A DNA stretch of 64,000 nt, taken from assembly GCF_000182925.2 (NCBI RefSeq), contig NW_011929460.1, positions 62,001 through 126,000 on the forward strand, written 5' to 3'. The position numbers and the translations under genes were made by a program. The stretch comes from Neurospora crassa OR74A. Lineage: Eukaryota; Ascomycota; Sordariomycetes; Sordariales; Sordariaceae. How positions within the stretch are numbered: the first letter of the stretch is position 1; each line of letters starts with the position of its first letter. This document shows, in pieces, positions 52,959-64,000 of the stretch. The notes under the pieces are model-generated. The model saw nothing but the letters and a program-made list of their open reading frames with translations, was not told the origin of the DNA and ran no database searches.

Positions 52959-55900
52959 TTAACCTCAGATTAGGTAGGAATACCCGTTGAATTTAAATAT
53001 ATTAATAAACGGAGGAAAAAAAACTAATAGGGATTACCCTAGTAATAGCGAATAAAGTAGCAATAATTTAAATTTAAAATCTAACTTCGGCCTAAATTAT
53101 AATTTATAAAGGAAGCTTTTAGTAAGGCACCTTCTAAATCCCTTAGAATAGAACGCTATAAAGGGTAAGAGTCTTATATAATTGGATGCTAATCTAATAT
53201 AAAATTCCTTCGACGAATCGAATAATTTAGGAATATTATTTAAAATAGGAGGTAAATTTCTTCTAAAGCTAAATACCGGCTAGAGATTAATAATATATAA
53301 ATAGAATAATTAAAAAATAAAAAGCACTTTAAAAAGAGGGTTAAATAGTATATGAAATTATTAAAAGGGAAGTGTTTATAATTAGACTTATACTATTTTA
53401 ATTATCTAGTATTTTTATTAGTATATTTAGGACAGTTTAAACCAATATCGATTTTAGTAGGGGGATAAAGGTCCGGGGAACGTAGCTCCTCCGGGAATAT
53501 TATAACCTTGGGCGTAATACCCTCGCTAGGATTGAAGTTCGCGTATTTATAAGGATATTAGTATAATAGTTATTAACGACCTATTTTGAAATATAAATTA
53601 AAGAATTAAGGTTTTATACGAATATTTAAATATAAAACCCATATATATAATAAAAGTAAATATAAGTAAGAGTTTCGGTATATTATCGACCGATCTTAAT
53701 ATATTCGGATAGATTTAAGTAAGAATATTAAACCTTAGACCCGAAAAATAGTAAACTATACTTAAATAGGGTAAAGCTAAAGGAAATTCTAATAGAGGCT
53801 TACAACGGTTCTAACGTATAAATTGATTATTAAATCTAAGTATAGGGGCGAAAGACTAATTGAACTATTTAATAATTAGTTACTACTAAAATTTCTTTTA
53901 AAATAATAATATTATTCTTTAATTTTATAAAGTAAAGCGAATAATTAGGGACTCGGGGGCGCTTTTTAGCCTTCATCCATTCTCAAATTTTAAATATATA
54001 AGAAGCCCTTATTATTTAATTGAATGTAGGCATTCGAATATACTAATATTAGTAGGCTATTTTTAATAAGTAGAATTAGTAATATAAAATAAACCGAACG
54101 CGGGGTTAAGGTATTGGAATAAACGTTTATTAAATACTATAAAAGGCGTTAGTATATTTTAATAGTAGGATAGTAGCTATAGAAGTCGGAATCCGCTAAG
54201 GACTATATAATAATTTACCTACCGAATATACTAGCCCTAAAAATAGATAATACTTAAACGTCCTACTTATACCCTACCTTTAGAGTAAAAATAATATTTT
54301 AAGGAGTAGACGGTTATAGAGGTTAGTAACGAAGCTTAGGGCGTGAACCCGGGTCGAATAGCCTTTAGTATAGATTTTAGTAATAGTAGTAAATATTTTA
54401 ATAAGAATTTGAAGGACCGAAGTAGGGAAAAGTTCTATATAAATAGCGGTTAGATATAAGTTAATCGATCTTAAGCTATAGGGAAATTCTATTTTAAAGG
54501 GGTACTTATATTCTATATAGCGAAAGGGAAGCCGGTTAATATTCTAGTACTTAAATATAAGTTTTATATAGTAACGTAATTAAACGTAGAAATAACGGTA
54601 GGGGCCCCGGATAGAATTTTCTTTTCTTCTTAATAGTTTATTATTTTAAAAACAATTTATTTAGAGATAGGGTTTAATAGCCAGAAGAGTCCAATACTTC
54701 TATCGGGTCTAATATATTCTTAACGTCCCTTAAAAATCCGCGGAAGGGAATAATTCTTACGCTAAATCGTATTTATAACCGCAATAAATCTCTAAGGTAA
54801 ATAATTTTTAATTAATAGAATAATATAAATAAAGGAAGTCGGTAAAATAAATTTATAATTTTAGGAAAAGGATTAGCTTTAAGGGTTAGGTACGTTGGGT
54901 TTTAAGTAAACGCCCTAAGAGTAGATTACTATTAGTCGGGCAACCGGCCAGCGGCTTTTAATATCCGGGTATAGAAGCCTTTAATAGACTTTAATTATTC
55001 GGCGTATATTTAATAATTAATTTAGAATTAGTATAGATAGGGGGAATCTAATTATTTAATTAAAATATAGTATTATAATAGCTAGAAAATAGTATTAATA
55101 TAATATAATTTCTATTTAATATTTTGAATATTAAAGTGAAGAAATTTAATTAAGCGTAGGTAAACGGCGGGAATAACTATAATTCTCTTAAAGTAGCTAA
55201 ATACTTTATTATTTAATTAGTAATATATATAAATAGATTAATAAAATTCCTACTATTCTTATTTATTATTTAACGAAATTATAGTTAAGGGAATAAGTTT
55301 AGCAAAATTAGCGGGGAAAGAAGATTCTATTAAATTTAACTCTAGTTTAATATTATAAAAAGATATAGGAAATATAGAATAGGTAGGAACTTTAGCGCTA
55401 GTAAAATACTACTATTCCTATTATTTTTTTATTTATTTAATTAAATAGGGCTAAATTTTCGTCCAACTTCTAATTTTAAAGTCCTTTGCAAACCGACCCG
55501 GGTTAAAGATATTATTAAGTAGGGAATTTAATTAGGGCGGTATATTTATTAAACTATAATGTAAGTATCTTAAAGGGGGCTTATAGAGAATAGAAATCTC
55601 TAGTAGAATAAAAGGGTAAAAGTCTCTTTGATTTTGATTTTTAATATAAATATAAATTATAAAAGTATAGCCTATTGATCCTTTAGTCCTTCGAAATTTG
55701 AAGCTAGAGGTGCTAGAAAAGTTACTATAGGGATAATTAGTTTATAGCGGCCAAGCGTTTATAGTAATATTGCTTTTTAATCCTTTAATATCGGTTTTTC
55801 CTATTATATTGAAATAGAATTCGGTAAGCGTTAGATTATTTACTTATTAATAAGGAATATAAATTGGGTTTAGATTATTATAAAATAGATTAATTTTACC

Positions 55901-56294
55901 CTACTAATAACCTTATTATAATAGTAATTAAATTTAATATAAAAGGAACCATTTATTTAAATAATTGGTTTTTGCGGTTGTTTAACCGGGCAGTACTACA
56001 ACACTACTATTTACTAAATAATAATTAAACGCCTCTAAATTAAAATTTATATTAGAATATAATAATACTTTTAATATATTATAGACGTATAAGAATAGGC
56101 TCCGGCCTTGTATTTTAGTAAGCAATTCCTCCGTTGGCCTTAAAGTAGCTAGCGGTAATTCGTATATTATAATTTTAATACATACTAAATCAAATCCTTT
56201 ATAAACAATTTAAATATACAAAAGGGTCCTATAAATAGTAGAATAACCTTATTATTACAATCTACTAAAGGTAAGCCCTCCTTCGTTTAAATTT
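52959..56294 (+). rRNA. 28S (LSU) rRNA, unit 7, RIP-mutated, probable pseudogene
   Basis: 3,336 nt. The 5' end is ttaacctcagattaggtagg. The sarcin-ricin loop at 55936-55950 reads aatataaaaggaacc, four changes. Confidence 0.95.
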
Positions 56295-57248
56295 CCTAAT
56301 AGAAGGATCCGCCTAATAAATAAGTATTTACTAAGGGGTCCCCCCGAAATTTAATTATTAAAGCTTAAAAGGGCGAAAGCACCTTACTAAAGGGAAAGTA
56401 TAGGGTAAATAGGGATAAGAAAGGGACTTAGTCAAATTTAGCATCTCTTAGGTTTAAATAATATTACCTTAGGGGTATAGGTAGGCCGGGTATAAAGGGT
56501 CTACCGTATTAGTAGCTAGCTTATAGAAGGCTCGGTAGCTATATATAGTATATACCTAAGGAAGCGTCGACCGGTATAATATATATAGGTACAGCTAGGC
56601 CAGGCCTTTATAAATTTTAATAACTATAATAGGTAGGGTAAATAAGAACAACCGACCGAGCGGCGGCGGGGTAGGAGTAACTGGGTAGGCGAATAATTTT
56701 TAAATAAATTTATAATTCTAAATAAATAAATATATTCACAACCGGGTTAGGTATAGCGCTAGGTAGGTAAGCGTATTCGAATTATATAAAATAGTATAGA
56801 AAAAAGAGGGTAAGTAAGTACATCCGGGCAGATTAGGTATATAAGGTAGGCAAGCGCATTTAAATATAGAATTTTTATATAAATAGTAACTATATTAGGA
56901 AGGTAAGGGCGAAGGCCTATATAGGGTAAATAAAAAGGACCGAGAGGCTTAGGGGGGCTAAGGGGTTACTTTCTAATTCCTATTAAAAGGGGTTTATTAA
57001 AGGAAAAGGTAGAGTAATAGTAGGAGGGGGTAAGTAAATAAAAAAATTATATAGTTAAATAAAAGTATTTATAGCTTTTTTATTAAAAGACGTAGTAGGG
57101 TAAATAGAAAAAAATTATATAAGATTATATTTTTATATAAGGTAAAAGTATAAAGAGGGAGGCTATTTTTTTAATTTTTAGGTAGGCGAGGCGGTAAGTA
57201 GGTTATTTAAACTGGGAATAGTTTAATCTTTAGGGGGGGAGCGAAAAT

Positions 57249-57597
57249 TTCTTTCTTCTTTTTCTTTTCCTTTTTTATTTATTTATTTTTTTTCTTTCTT
57301 CTTTTTCTCCTCCCTCTTTCTTCTTCCTACTTTTATCCTCTTTATTACTCTTCCTCCTCCCTTTCCTTTCCTCTCCGTCTTCCTTCGTTTTAATCCTTTT
57401 TTTCTTTTCTCTTCCTTTTTCTTTTTTCTTTTTAGCTTTTAACCTCTTTTTAAGGCTTTCCTCTCTTAATATTTCTTTCCTTATACCTCCAAACCCTCCT
57501 CCGTTCCCTTCTTTTATATTATATCTATACAAGGATAAAAAAATAATATAATTAATATATAAATAAAATAAAAAAGGTTCTTATTCTTCTTTTCTTT

Positions 57598-57645
<48 letters not shown>

Positions 57646-57771
57646 TATATTTTTCTTACTTTCCTTCTACCTTTTTACTTTTATAATATCTTACCCCCTT
57701 AGTAAGCTTCTTCCTTTCTTTTTCTTTTTATTCTTCTTTTCGTCCTCTTATTCTACCTCCAAATCTTTATT
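57249..57771 (+). repeat. Pyrimidine-rich IGS tract with T44 run, unit 7
   Basis: The T run spans 57599-57642. Both strands give low-complexity open frames here (57275-57532 minus, 57596-57808 plus), which I do not regard as genes. Confidence 0.9.
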
Positions 57772-58717
57772 AGGTAAGGGCGTTTATAAAGTAAATAAAC
57801 ACTTTTAGAATAGTAGGAGCCGGATTATAATAAGGGTAGAGGTTTTTTTTATAAATATAGGAAGAAGAAGGTATTCGGAGGTAATTAAATCGATTAACTA
57901 GAACCTATACGGTCTTAAATGAATTGTTAGGGAAGGGTAAGTAAATAATTGATAGTAGGAAAGAAGAAAAAGAAGAAAAAAAGAAAAAAAAAAAAGAAAT
58001 TTTAAAAATAGTAGAAGAAGAAGGGTAATAGAATTTAGGGGGTATAAATAGTTAGTAAAGTAAATAGGGTATTAGGTAGTTTTAGTTGTATAGGTAGGGA
58101 GGATATATTAAAGTTAGTATATTAATAAAGAAAGTTAAATTAGTAAATATAAAAAGAAAAAAATAAGAATAATATAAATACTTTTAGTATAGTTATAAGA
58201 TATTGTAAATTATATTAGGGAAAATAAAAAGTAATTAACTTTTTACTTAGTAGAAATATAGTTTAAATAGACGCTATAGGGTAAATACGTCTACTTTATA
58301 TAAAAAAAGCGTAGCCGAAGTTGAAAAAGTAGAAAAAGGAAAAGTAATAAAGGGTAGTACTTATTAAGTATAAGGTAAGTAAGAATAATTAGGTAGGTAA
58401 GGAAGGTGCAATCGACCTTTAGAAGCTGAAGTTTTAAAAAGGAAAATTGCGAATAGGTAGTATTTATTAAGTATAGGGTAGGTAAAAACTATAGGGTAAG
58501 TATAATAGGCTTATATAAGAAAGGTAAAATTAAAATTAAAAAGAAAAAAATAGTAAACGGGTAGTACTTACTAAATATAGGGTAAGTAGGAATAATTAGG
58601 TAAATAAGGAAAGCGTAATTAATTTAATAAGGAAGGTATAGTCTTTATAAATTTAAAGCGAGATTCTTAAAAAGGTACGACCTAATTGGGTAGTTGGGTG
58701 GCTGTAAGTCGATTTTT

Positions 58718-58839
58718 AAAATTTCCTATACTAGGGAATTTTGTAAGAGTTAAAAAGTTGTAGTTTAAACTATTAGACTATACTATCCCTAAATTCGAAG
58801 TTAAAAGGTATATAAGAAAGAGTAGTAGAGAGTAATAGG
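58718..58839 (+). promoter_or_regulatory. Candidate Pol I promoter, unit 7
   Basis: The palindrome-like element is at 58718-58741 and tatataag at 58809-58816; the flanking GC content is more eroded (agagtagtagag for agagcggcggag). Confidence 0.43.
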
Positions 58840-59488
58840 AAAAAGTAAGTAGTAAAATTATTTAATCGTCCTTACCTCCGGCTCCCTTTTATAAGTATAA
58901 ATAAAGACATATAGGGCCTACTCTATTTAGAAGCCTTCTATAGGAGGGCTATTCTAATTTATAGCTTAGGTACCTTCCTACAGTAATTTATAAAGGAAAT
59001 TAAATTCTAATTTATAGAGTATTATTATTATATAGCTCCCTATAGTCTATTAAGGAATTAATATTAATAGCGCAAACCACTTTAGTACTATTCTAATAAG
59101 GGTTCTACCTCTACTGGATAATATTTAAAAAAATTCTATAAGTACTAAGGAATACCCTATAAACGCCGAGGGGTAGGCTTTATAAATAATTAACTATTAG
59201 CTAAATTTATTTATAAATTACTAAGAGTACCGGTTAATTAGGGAAACCTTCGGGTAGAACCTTCTATATTAAGCCTCCTCTTAGAATATATAAGTAGTAT
59301 ATAAAAGGCGCTTTATATTTTCCTATCCTCCTACCGACTACGCTCTAGAGAATTTAGGAAGGGAAAGTAAATACGTATTTTAAAGTAAATTTAGCCCTAC
59401 TATATAAGCTTCGGACCGCCTACCTTCGTAATTTTATAAATTCTTCCATTCGCTTACGAACAGTTAATTTTTTTAGGCGTACGATAAT

Positions 59489-61284
59489 TACCTAATTGAT
59501 TTTACTAGTAGTTATATACTTATCTCAAAGATTAAGCTATATATATTTAAATTTAAGTAATTAAACCGCGAAACTACAAATAGCTTATTAAATTAATTAT
59601 AGTTTATTTAATAGTACTTTACTATATAAATAACCGTAGTAATTTTAAAGCTAATATATATTAAAAACCCTAATTTTGGAAAGGGTATATTTATTAAATT
59701 AAAAACCAATACCCTTCGGGGCTAATTAATAATTTATAATAATTTCTCGAATCGTATAGCCTTATACTAGCGATAGTTTATTCAAATTTCTACCCTATTA
59801 ACTTTCGACGGCTAGGTCTTAGCTAACTATAGTAATAATAAGTAATAGAGGGTTAGGGCTCGACCCTAGAGAAGGAGCCTAAGAAACAGCTACTATATTT
59901 AAAGAAGGTAGTAAGCGCGTAAATTACCTAATTCCAATATAGGGAGGTAGTAATAATAAATATTAATATAAGGCTCTTTTAGGTCTTGTAATTAGAATAA
60001 ATATAATTTAAATCCTTTAACGAAGAATAATTGGAGGGTAAGTCTAGTACTAGTAACTGTAGTAATTCTAATTCTAATAGCGTATATTAAAGTTATTAAA
60101 ATTAAAAAGCTTGTAATTGAACTTTAGGCTCGGCCCGTTGGTCCGCCTTACCGCGTATATTAATTAAATCGGGCCTTTTTTCTTAGAGAACCGTATACCC
60201 TTTACTAGGTATATTAGGGAACCAGGACTTTTACTATAAATAAATTAAATCGCTTAAAGAAAGCCTATATTCGAATATATTAGTATAGAATAATAGAATA
60301 GGACGTATAGTTCTATTTTATTAATTTCTAGGACCGCCGTAATAATTAATAGGGATAATCGGGGGTATTAATATTTAATTATTAGAAGTAAAATTCTTAG
60401 ATTTATTAAAGATTAATTATTATAAAAGTATTTACTAAGGATATTTTTATTAATTAAGAACGAAAGTTAGGGGATCGAAGATAATTAAATACTATTATAG
60501 TTTTAACTATAAATTATACCAATTAAGGATTGGATAGTGTTATTTTTTAACCTATTCGGCACTTTACAATAAATTAAAATATTTGGGCTCCTGGGGGAAT
60601 ATAGTTACAAAGCTAAAATTTAAAGAAATTAATAGAAGGGCACTACTAAGGGTAGAGCCTATAATTTAATTTAATTTAATATAGAGAAACTTACTAAGTT
60701 TAAATATAATAAGGATTAATAAATTGAGAGCTCTTTCTTAATTTCGTAAGTAGTAGTATATAGCTATTCTTAGTTAGTAGAGTAATTTATCTATTTAATT
60801 ATAATAATAAACGAAACTTTAATTTACTAAATAGCCTATATTACTTTAATAGTATATTAGCTTTTTAGAGGGACTATCGGTTTAAGCCGATAGAAATTTA
60901 AAGTAATAATAAGTTTATAATACCCTTAAATATTCTAGGCCGTACGCGCGCTATATTAATATAATTAGCGAGTATTCCCTTAGCTGGAAGGTTTAGGTAA
61001 TTTTATTAAATTATATTGTACTAGGGATAGAGTATTATAATTATTACTCTTCAATAAGGAATCCCTAGTAAATGTAAATTATTAATTTATATTAATTACA
61101 TTCCTGCCCTTTATATATACCGCCCGTTGCTACTACCGATTGAATAGTTTAGTAAAGCTTCTAGACTAGCCTAGGGAAGTCGGTAACGACTACCCAAAGC
61201 TAGAAAATTATTTAAATTCAGTTATTTAGAGGAAGTAAAAGTTATAATAAAGTTTCTATTGGTAAATTAGTAGAGAGATTATTA
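59489..61284 (+). rRNA. 18S (SSU) rRNA, unit 7, RIP-mutated, probable pseudogene
   Basis: 1,796 nt. It has the best-preserved 5' start of the set (tacctaattgatttta). The 530 loop at 60047-60065 has seven transitions. Confidence 0.95.
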
Positions 61285-61474
61285 TAAAGTTATAAAACTC
61301 CTATAAACTATTATAAATCTTACTTATACAATTACTTCGGCGCTAGCGGTCTAGAAAGGCCTTCGGGCCCTCCCGGATCCTCGGGTCTCCTATTCGTAGG
61401 AAACTGCCCGCTGGAGTGCCGAAACTAAACTCTTAATATTTTATATCTCTCTAAATAAACTTTTAAATAAATTA
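61285..61474 (+). other. ITS1, unit 7
   Basis: 190 nt. Its 3' two-thirds are close to what I reconstruct as the ancestral sequence (ccttcgggccctcccggatc, then gaaactgcccgctggagtgc), making this the best copy for placing the species. Confidence 0.92.
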
Positions 61475-61634
61475 AAATTTTTAATAACGGATCTCTTAGT
61501 TTTAACATTAATAAAGAACGTAGTGAAATACAATAAGTAATATAAATTATAAAATTTAGTAAATTATTGAATCTTTAAACGTATATTACGTTTATTAATA
61601 TTCTAATAAATATATTTATTCGAGCGTTATTTCA
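61475..61634 (+). rRNA. 5.8S rRNA, unit 7, RIP-mutated
   Basis: The conserved GATGAAGAACGCAGC segment at 61510-61524 has four transitions (aataaagaacgtagt). Confidence 0.94.
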
Positions 61635-61783
61635 ACTATTAAACTCTACTTGCATTGGGGATCCGCGGCTATCCGCGGTCCTTTAAAATTAATAGTAGGC
61701 TCGCTAATTATACTGAATATAGTAATTCTATATTACTATAATCGTATAATGGGTTCTTATTGTAAAACCCCTTATTTCTAAAA
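61635..61783 (+). other. ITS2, unit 7
   Basis: 149 nt. The core ggggatccgcggctatccgc is the least mutated of the seven. Confidence 0.92.
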
Positions 61784-64000
61784 TTGACCTCGGATTAGGT
61801 AGGAATACCCACTAAATTTAAGTATATTAATAAGTAGAAGAAAAGAAACCAATAGGGATTGCTTTAGTAATAGTGAGTAAAGCGGTAATAATTTAAATTT
61901 AAAATCTAACTTCGATCCGAATTATAATTTATAGAAGAAGCTTTTAGTAAAGCACCTTCTAAATCCCTTAGAATAGAGCGCTATAGAGGGTAAGAACCCT
62001 ATATAATTGGATGCCGATCTAATATAAAGCTCCTTTAATGAATCGAATAGTTTAAGAATATTGTTTAAAATAGGAGGTAAATTTCTTTTAAAGTTAAATA
62101 CCGGCTAAAGATTAATAGTGTATAAATAGAATAATCGAAAAATAAAAAGCACTTTAAAAAGAGGGTTAAATAGTATGTAAAATTATTAAAAGGGAAGTAT
62201 TTATAATTAAACTTATACCGTTCCAATTATTTAGTATTTTTATTAGTATATTCGGGATAATTTAAGCTAATATCGGTTTTAGCGGGGGGATAAAAGTCCG
62301 GGGAATATAGCTCCTCCGGAAGTATTATAACCCTAGGCGTAATACCCTCGTTGGGACTGAAGTTCGTATATTTATAAGGATGTTAGTATAATAGTTATTA
62401 ATAACCCGTTTTAAAATACAGACTAAGGAGTTAAGGTTTTGTACGAATATTTGAGTATAAAACCTATACGTATAATGAAAATAAATATAAGTAAGAGCTT
62501 CGGCGTATTATTAACCGATTTTAATATATTTAAATAGATTTAAATAAGAATATTAAACCTTAAACCTAAAAGATAGTAAATTATATTTAAATAGAGTAAA
62601 GTTAGAGGAAATTCTAGTAGAAGCTCGTAGCGGTTTTAACGTACAAATCGATTATTAAATTTAAGTATAGGGGCGAAAGATTAATTAAACTATCTAATAA
62701 CTAATTACTATTAAAATTTCCCTTAAAATAGTAATATTATTCTTTAATTTTATAAAGTAAAACGAATAATTAGGGACTCGGGGGCGCTTTTTAACCTTTA
62801 TCTATTTTCAAACTTTAAATATATAAGAAGCCCTTATTATTTAATTGAACGTAGGTATTCGAATATATTAATATTAGTAGGCTATTTTTAGTAAGTAGAA
62901 CTAGTAATATAGAATAAATTAAATGTAGGGTTAAAGTACTGGAGTGGACGTTTATTAAATATTATAAAAGGCGTTAGTATATTTTAATAGTAGGACGGTA
63001 GCTATAGAAGTCGGAATCTGCTAAGGATTATATAATAATTTACTTGCCGAATATATTAGCCTTAAAAATAGATAGCGTTTAAACGTCCTACCTATACCCC
63101 GCCCTTAGGGTAAAAATAATACCCTAAGGAGTAGGCGGCCGTAGAAGTTAGTAATAAAATTTAGGGCGTGAGCCTGGGTCGAACGGCCTCTAATATAAAT
63201 TTTAGTAGTAATAGTAAATATTTTAATAAGAATTTAAAGGATTGAAGTAAGGAAAGGTTCTATATAAATAGCGGTTGGATATAGGTTAATCGATTTTAAG
63301 CTATAGGGAAATTCTGTTTTAAAGGGGTATTTATACTCTGTATAGTAAAAGGGAAGCCGGTTAATATTCCGGTATTTAAATGTAAATTTTGCGCAGCAAC
63401 GTAATTGAATATAGAAATAATAGCGGAAGCCCCGGGTAGAATTCTCTTTTCTTTTTAATAGTCTATTACCCTAAAAATAGTTTGTTTAGAGATAGGGTTT
63501 AATAGCTGGAAGAGCCTAATATTTCTATTGGGTCCGGTATATTTTTGATATCCCTTAAAAATCCGCGGGAGGGAATAATTCTTATGCTAAATTGTACTTA
63601 TAACTATAATAAATTTTTAAAGTAAATAGTTTTTAGTTAATAGAATAATATAAATAAGGGAAATTAGTAAAATAGATTTGTAATTTCGGGAAAAGGATTG
63701 GTTTTAAGGGTTGGGTACGTCGGGCTTTGGGTAGACGCCCTAGGAGTAAATTGCTATTAGCCGGGTAACTGGCTAGCGGTTTTTAGTATCCGGGTATAGA
63801 AGCCTTTAATAAATTTCGGTTGTCCGGTGTATATTTAATAATTAATTTAGAATTGGTACGGATAGGGGGAATTTAATTATTTAATTAAAATATAGTATTA
63901 CAATAGTTAGAAAGTAGTATTAATGCAATATAATTTCTACTTAGTACTTTGAATATTAAAGTAAAGAAATTTAATTAAGTGTGGGTAAATAGTAGGAGTA
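61784..64000 (+). rRNA. 28S (LSU) rRNA, unit 8, partial at window end, RIP-mutated
   Basis: The first 2,217 of about 3,336 nt; the array continues past the window. The 5' end ttgacctcggattaggtagg is nearly native. The sarcin-ricin loop and peptidyl-transferase core lie beyond the edge, but the mutation density of the visible part matches the other copies. Confidence 0.94.

Larger units (their letters stand above)
56295..59488 (+). other. IGS with 5' ETS, unit 7 (3,194 nt)
   Basis: Same length as unit 2, matching its T run of 44. Subrepeats lie at about 58279-58621 and the probable 5' ETS at about 58840-59488. No gene was seen. Confidence 0.9.
1..64000 (+). repeat. Tandem array of RIP-mutated 45S-type rDNA units (7 complete + 1 partial)
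   Basis: Unit starts, taken at the 28S 5' end, lie at 1, 8830, 17655, 26484, 35308, 44137, 52959 and 61784, giving periods of 8829, 8825, 8829, 8824, 8829, 8822 and 8825. All units are head-to-tail on the + strand. Where I aligned units by eye they differ almost only by C/T and G/A transitions. The residual cytosines sit mostly in CpG, CpC and CpT contexts, while CpA is scarce and TpA very common, which is the RIP pattern of Pezizomycotina. I saw no insertion of foreign DNA in any unit. Unit identity is certain; the RIP cause is inferred from the mutation context. Confidence 0.96.

Noticed and set aside
1-64000. A naturally AT-rich but functional rDNA, as in some protists or organelles
   Set aside because: The sequence differs between copies at universally invariant sites, and the ITS/5.8S layout is that of ascomycete nuclear rDNA. 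A functional AT-rich rDNA would keep these sites identical.
1-64000. Transposon, intron or virus-like insertion in the array
   Set aside because: All units keep register to the base apart from the poly-T run and the unit 6 assembly defects, leaving no room for insertions.

Overview
The window is one continuous tandem array of nuclear ribosomal DNA from a filamentous ascomycete. The 18S-ITS1-5.8S-ITS2-28S order, the rRNA landmarks and the ITS1 start (reconstructed as CAGAGTTGCAAAACTCC) suggest a Sordariomycete; the order within that class is uncertain. There are seven complete units plus the first 2,217 bases of an eighth. 28S starts lie at 1, 8830, 17655, 26484, 35308, 44137, 52959 and 61784, all on the + strand, and the unit is about 8.82 kb. 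No protein-coding gene, tRNA, 5S gene, transposon or CRISPR array was seen.

Each unit reads 28S (3,336 nt), intergenic spacer IGS (about 3.19 kb), 18S (1,796 nt), ITS1 (190 nt), 5.8S (about 160 nt), ITS2 (149 nt). The IGS holds a pyrimidine-rich tract with a 43-48 nt poly-T run, a purine tract, degenerate subrepeats, and a candidate Pol I promoter whose TATA-like element lies exactly 680 nt before 18S in every unit. The last 600-odd bases before 18S are the likely 5' external transcribed spacer.

The striking feature is that every unit is saturated with C-to-T and G-to-A transitions. CpA/TpG sites have turned into TpA, while many CpG sites survive. This is the signature of repeat-induced point mutation (RIP), and each unit carries its own set of changes. 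The sarcin-ricin loop is altered in all seven 28S copies and the 530 loop in all seven 18S copies, so I infer that none encodes working rRNA and that functional rDNA lies elsewhere. The mature genes and ITS show no length change between copies. All unit-length variation comes from the poly-T run (unit = 8,781 + T count), apart from unit 6, which holds two 100-N assembly gaps and two single-base deletions.

The genes would have acted as one Pol I operon: promoter, 5' ETS, 18S, ITS1, 5.8S, ITS2, 28S, then a terminator somewhere early in the IGS. As it stands, the array looks like a relic block, probably heterochromatic.
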